Shown here piece after piece: positions 59,701 to 64,000 of a stretch of 64,000 nt of DNA. Made by a program: the position numbers and the translations under genes. Source of the DNA: Liolophura sinensis. Lineage: Eukaryota > Mollusca > Polyplacophora > Chitonida > Chitonidae. The notes under the pieces are model-generated. The model worked only from the letters and a program-made list of their open reading frames with translations, had not been told where the DNA came from and did no database searches. The stretch is taken from assembly GCF_032854445.1 (NCBI RefSeq), contig NC_088300.1, positions 434,001-498,000 on the forward strand, given 5' to 3'. Positions within the stretch are counted from its first letter, which is position 1. Each line of letters opens with the position of its first letter.

Positions 59701-61811
59701 ACAGCATACAGCATCAACTTACAGCAGGCCACAGGACAAAGATATTGCTCAATATATATGAGGGGACAGCACACAGCATCAACTTACAGTAGGCCACAAG
59801 ACAAAGATATTGCTCAATATATATCAGGGGACAGCATACAGCATCAACTTACAGTAGGCCACAGGACAAAGATATTGCTCAATATATATCAGGGGACAGC
59901 ATATAGCATCAACTTTCAGTAGGCCACAGGACAAAGATATTGCTCAATATATATCCGGGGACAGCATACAGCATCAACTTACAGTAGGCCACAGGACAAA
60001 GATATTGCTCAATATATATCACGGGACAGCATACAGCATCAACTTACAGTAGGCCACAAGAAAAAGACACTGCTCAATATATATCACGGGACAGCATACA
60101 GCATCAACTTTCAGAAGGCCACAGGACAAAGATATTGCTCAATATATATCACGGGACAGCACACAGCATCAACTTACAGTAGGCCACAAGACAAAGACAT
60201 TGCTCAATATATATCAGGGGACAGCATACAGCATCAACTTACAGTAGGCCACAGGACAAAGACATTGCTCAATATATATGAGGGGACAGCATACAGCATC
60301 AACTTACAGTAGGCCACAGGACAAAGACATTGTTCATATATATCACGGGACAGCATACAGCATCAACTTACAGTAGGCCACAGGACAAAGATATTGCTCA
60401 TATATATCACGGGACAGCATACAGCATCAACTTACAGTAGGCCACAGGACAAAGACATTGTTAAATATATATCCGGGGACAGCATACAGCATCAACTCGC
60501 AGTAGGCCACAGGACAAAGATATTGCTCAACATATATCACGGGACAGCATACAGCATCAACTTACAGTAGGCCACAGGACAAAGATATTGCTCAATATAT
60601 ATCACGGGACAGCATACAGCATCAACTTACAGTAGGCCACAGGACAAAGACATTGCTCAATATATATCACGGGACAGCATACAGCATCAACTTACAGTAG
60701 GCCACAGGACAAAGATATTGCTCAATATCTATCTGGGGACAGCATACAGCATCAACTTACAGTAGGCCACAGGACAAAGATATTGCTCAATATATATCAC
60801 GGGACAGCATACAGCATCAACTTACAGTTGGCCACAGGACAAAGATATTGCTCAATATATATCCGGGGACAGCATACAGCATCAACTTACAGTAGGCCAC
60901 AGGACAAAGATATTGCTCAATATATATCACGGGACCGCATACAGCATCAACTTACAGTAGGCCACAAGACAAAGATACTGTTCAATATATATCACGGGAC
61001 AGCATACAGCATCAACTTACAGTTGGCCACAGGACAAAGATATTGCTCAATATATATCCGGGGACAGCATACAGCATCAACTCACAGTAGGCCACAGGAC
61101 AAAGATATTGCTCAATATATATCCGGGGACAGCATACAGCATCAACTTACAGTAGGCCACAGGACAAAGATATTGCTCAATATATATCACGGGGCAGCAT
61201 ACAGCATCAACTTACAGTCGGCCACAGGGCAAAGATACTGTTCAATATATATATCATGGGACAGCATACAGCATCAACTTACAGTTGGCCACAGGACAAA
61301 GATATTGCTCAATATATATGAGGGGACAGCACACAGCAATTTTAATGTTGTTAACCAAGCATTTTAAATCCAGGTCAGCTGATACACTCTCAGAGTTTAC
61401 TTGGTGGAAAATTGGATGCTGATTTATGAAAGTAACTCATGCATACATATGTTTCTAAAAAGCACAGTGTAACTTGTGTTCCCATCAAATAATGTTATTT
61501 TACAAGGATCAAACTGACATGTAAAAGAAACATTCATATCAAAAAGGTCACCTTCATTATGTTCTTATTGTCCTGGATCAGAAGAAACAATGGCTGGTTT
61601 TCACTCAAAAGTTCTGGACACTTTACGAGATCGAAGATGTAGATATTCTTGTAGACATCACTTGCCCATATGACGGAAAAATGTTGTGCTTTGTCGGGAA
61701 AACAAGCAACAGCAAGACAATTCTCTCCACCTTGTGTATCAATGCTTTCAAAAAACTGTACTGCCTCCTCACATTTCTCCACACTGTCAATCTGCCAAAC
61801 GGTTGGGGGGT
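53758..61811 (-). CDS. EXD1: EXD1-like protein, 3'-5' exonuclease-fold (5' partial)
   Basis: EXD1 is a DEDD-exonuclease-fold protein of the animal piRNA pathway (Egalitarian relative), described in model animals as an inactive nuclease (family knowledge). Exons: 61552-61811, 57986-58072, 57056-57270, 56751-56817, 55911-55996 and 53758-53965. Phases agree at every junction, giving about 280 residues plus a stop. The first visible exon reads TVWQIDSVEKCEEAVQFFES, then NCLAVACF where an active enzyme would have the DxE strand, then NIYIFDLVKCPELL. The next gives ILHNCIPTCKVLFKEYEI, matching the EXD1 helix pattern IHDCRxxxxxLxxxY with the Asp replaced. The last exon is Lys-rich and ends SKGKNKGKSKK. 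Upstream exons are outside the window. The exon 56751-56817 acceptor is weak. No catalytic tetrad is visible, so binding rather than cleavage is likely. Confidence 0.75.
54020..55890. repeat. Minisatellite, ~64 bp unit, ~29 copies
   Basis: Unit AACCAAATCTTCACAACACA, ATGCCCACTGCTGAACACAG and AAGTAAACATGACATCTGTA. It fills the last intron of the EXD1-like gene. On the sense (minus) strand each unit contains GGTTACCTTACAG, an acceptor-like string. Confidence 0.95.
56110..56235 (+). repeat. Old SINE 3' end
   Basis: GTATATAAAGTGTAATATTC, TTTAGTATGCTGTAAAACAT and GAATCAAATAAATAAAGG resemble the SINE end in plus orientation; heavily diverged. Confidence 0.55.
56236..56750. other. Intronic spacer of the EXD1-like gene
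   Basis: Unique AT-rich sequence with no recognised gene or element. Confidence 0.4.
57458..57610 (-). repeat. 5'-truncated SINE with target-site duplication
   Basis: ATTT-repeat tail, GATTGGTGTTTTACACCGTG, then body to CCGCAGGTTGCTGAGACC. A 14-bp duplication TCTGTGACAATATA lies at 57444-57457 and 57611-57624. An internal 10-15 bp deletion removes the GGCGGCC segment. Confidence 0.92.
58336..58521. repeat. Tandem array, 32 bp unit, ~5.5 copies
   Basis: Unit TGTCCTTACATGGCAATAAC followed by ACCACAACAGTG, nearly identical between copies; intron of the EXD1-like gene. Confidence 0.93.
58522..59029. other. Intronic spacer of the EXD1-like gene
   Basis: Unique AT-rich sequence with no recognised gene or element. 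Confidence 0.4.
59030..61340. repeat. Minisatellite, 65 bp unit, ~35 copies
   Basis: Unit ACAGCATACAGCATCAACTT, ACAGTAGGCCACAGGACAAA and GATATTGCTCAATATATATC plus ACGGG. It fills the intron between EXD1-like exons 61552-61811 and 57986-58072. On the sense (minus) strand nearly every unit contains CTACTGTAAGTTGATG, a perfect GTAAGT. Confidence 0.96.
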
Positions 61812-64000
61812 CTGTAAGTATAACACAGAGCTACAGAAACAATACAGGTAACAGGTAGATCATTTCTCCTCACCGTCAATCTGCCAAACGGTTGGGGGGT
61901 CTGTAAGTATAACACAGAGCTACAGAAACAATACAGGTAACAGGTAGATCATTTCTCCTCACTGTCAATCTGCCAAACGGTTGGGGGGTCTGTAAGTATA
62001 ACACAGAGCTACAGAAACAATACAGGTAACAGGTAGATCATTTCTCCTCACTGTCAATCTGCCAAACGGTTGGGGGGTCTGTAAGTATAACAAAGCTACA
62101 GAAACAATACAGGTAACAGGTAGATCATTTCTCCTCACTGTCAATCTGCCAAACGGTTGGGGGGTCTGTAAGTATAACACAGAGCTACAGAAACAATACA
62201 GGTAACAGGTAGATCATTTCTCCTCATTGCCAATCACCTGGATGATGGGAGAGGCTGTAAGTATAACAGAGGACTACAGAAATGACACAGGTAACAGGTA
62301 GATCATTTCCCCACCCTGTCAATCAGCTGAATGATGGAGAGGTTGTAAGTATAACAGAGAACTACAGAAATGACACAGGTAACAGGTAGATCATTTCTCC
62401 TCATTGCCAATCAGCTGGATGACAGGAGAGACTGTAAGTATAATAGAAGACTACAGAAACTACACAGGTAACAGGTTTCACCACACTGTCAATCACCTGG
62501 ATGATGTGAGATGCTGTAAGTATAACAGAGGCCTACAGAAATGACACAGGTAACAGGTAGATCATTTCTCCACCCAGTCAATCACCTGGATGATGTGAGA
62601 CGCTGTAAGTATAACAGAGGACTACAGAAATGACACAGGTAACAGGTAGATCATTTCTCCACCCAGTCAATCACCTGGATGATGGGAGAGGCTGTAAGTA
62701 CAACAGACGACTACAGAGAATACACAGGTCACAGGTAGATCATTTCTCTTCATTGCCAATCAGCTGGATGACAGGAGAGACTGTAAGTATAATAGAAGAC
62801 TACAGAAACTACACAGGTAACAGGTTTCACCACACACTGTCAATCACCTGGATGATGTGAGACGCTGTAAGTATAACAGAGGCCTACAGAAATGACACAG
62901 GTAACAGGTAGATCATTTCTCCTCATTGCCAATCAGCTGGACAACAGGAGAGACTGTAAGTATAATAGAAGACTACAGAAACTACACAGGTAACAGGTAG
63001 ATCATTTCTCCTCACTGCCAATCAGCTGAATGATGGGAGACGCTGTAAGTAAGAGGACTACAGAAACGGGTAGATCATTTCTCCTCATTGCCAATCAGCT
63101 AAATGATGGGAAAGGCTGAAAGTATAACACAGCAGTACAGAGAATACACAAGTAACAGGTAGATCATTTCTCCTCATTGCCAATCAGCTGAATGATGGGA
63201 GAGGCTGTAAGTATAACAGAGGCCTACAGAAACAACACAGGTAACAGGTAGATCATTTCTCCTCATTGCCAATCAGCTAAATGATGGAGAGGCTGTAAGT
63301 ATAACAGAGAACTACAGACAATACACAGGTAACAGGCAGACCATTTCTTCACACTCTCAATCACCTGGATGATGGAAGAGGCTGTAAGTATAACAGAGAA
63401 GCACAGAATAACAGGTAGATCATTTCTCCTCACTGTCAATCAGCTGGATGACAGGAGAGGCTGAAAGTATAACAGAGAAGTACAGAGAATACACAGGTAA
63501 TAGGTGATCATTTCTCCAAACTGTCAATCAGCTGAATGATGGGAGAGGCTGTAAGTATAATAGAAGACTACAGAAACTACACAGGTAACAGGTTTCACCA
63601 CACTGCCAATCACCTGGATGATGTGATACGCTGTAAGTATAACAGAGGCCTGCAGAAACAACACAGGTAACAGGTAGATCATTTCTCCACCCTGTCAATC
63701 AGCTGAATGATGGGAAAGGCTGTAAGTATAACACAGAACTACAGACAATACACAGGTAATAGGTAGATCATTTCTCCACACTCTCAATCACCTGGATGAT
63801 GGGAGAGGCTGAAAGTATAACAGAGAACTACAGAGAATACACAGGTAATAGGTAGATCATTTCTCCTCACTGCCAATCAGCTAAATGATGGTAGAGGCTG
63901 AAAGTATAAGAGAGAACTACAGAGAATACACAGGTAACAGGTAGATCATTTCTCTTCACTGCCAATCAGCTAAATGATGGTAGAGGCTGAAAGTATAACA
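61775..64000. repeat. Minisatellite, ~88 bp unit, ~26 copies, built on an intron/exon junction; runs off the window
   Basis: On the sense (minus) strand, units read GTTACCTGTATTGTTTCTGT, GTGTTATACTTACAG and then ACCCCCCAACCGTTTGGCAG ATTGACAG, that is the acceptor plus the first ~28 bases of exon 61552-61811. Copies at 61850-62220 are almost identical to the true junction. Copies beyond 62221 are more diverged (AGCTGATTGGCAATGAGGAG) but most keep the CTTACAG acceptor core. Confidence 0.93.

Noticed and set aside
60783-61367. 194-codon plus-strand frame
   Set aside because: A 65-bp repeat read through successive frames; antisense to the EXD1-like intron.

Overview
This is an animal genomic window, most likely from a mollusc or another lophotrochozoan (inference). 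The genes are split by introns with ordinary GT..AG sites. A tRNA-derived SINE recurs at least a dozen times with a tail of the kind I associate with mollusc genomes. About 44% of the window (roughly 28 kb by summing arrays) is made of some thirty mutually unrelated minisatellites.

Layout. (1) 0-3.2 kb, plus strand: the last four coding exons of Pellino, an E3 ubiquitin ligase of innate immune signalling. (2) 3.7-11 kb: minisatellites and spacer, with two weak exon candidates. (3) 11.6-21.6 kb, minus strand: two neighbouring secreted two-domain cystatin-family genes, each with five coding exons and phase-0 introns. They are tandem duplicates whose domains have decayed in complementary ways. 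(4) 22-27.9 kb: only arrays. (5) 27.9-44.8 kb, possibly to 46.2 kb, minus strand: a long gene for a mostly disordered protein carrying two tandem copies of the N-terminal lobe of tRNA 2'-phosphotransferase (KptA/Tpt1). No catalytic C-lobe was found. (6) 46.3-53.7 kb: SINEs, a decayed LINE that splits a satellite, and more arrays. (7) 53.8-61.8 kb, minus strand: the 3' six exons of an EXD1-like gene (3'-5' exonuclease fold, nuclease residues apparently lost, piRNA-associated family). (8) 61.8-64 kb: an array that begins inside the first visible EXD1 exon.

Most notable result. Three different minisatellites have repeat units that span a real exon/intron junction of their host gene. Two carry an exon 3' end plus its 5' splice site, in the two KptA modules; one carries a 3' splice site plus an exon 5' end, in the EXD1-like gene. 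Each array ends exactly at the true exon, giving about 15-26 copies of a splice site in the sense strand. A fourth array has grown from the tRNA-like head of a SINE.

Exon models were built by hand from reading frames, splice dinucleotides, phase agreement and remembered family motifs. No search or alignment was run. Protein names rest on motif recognition.
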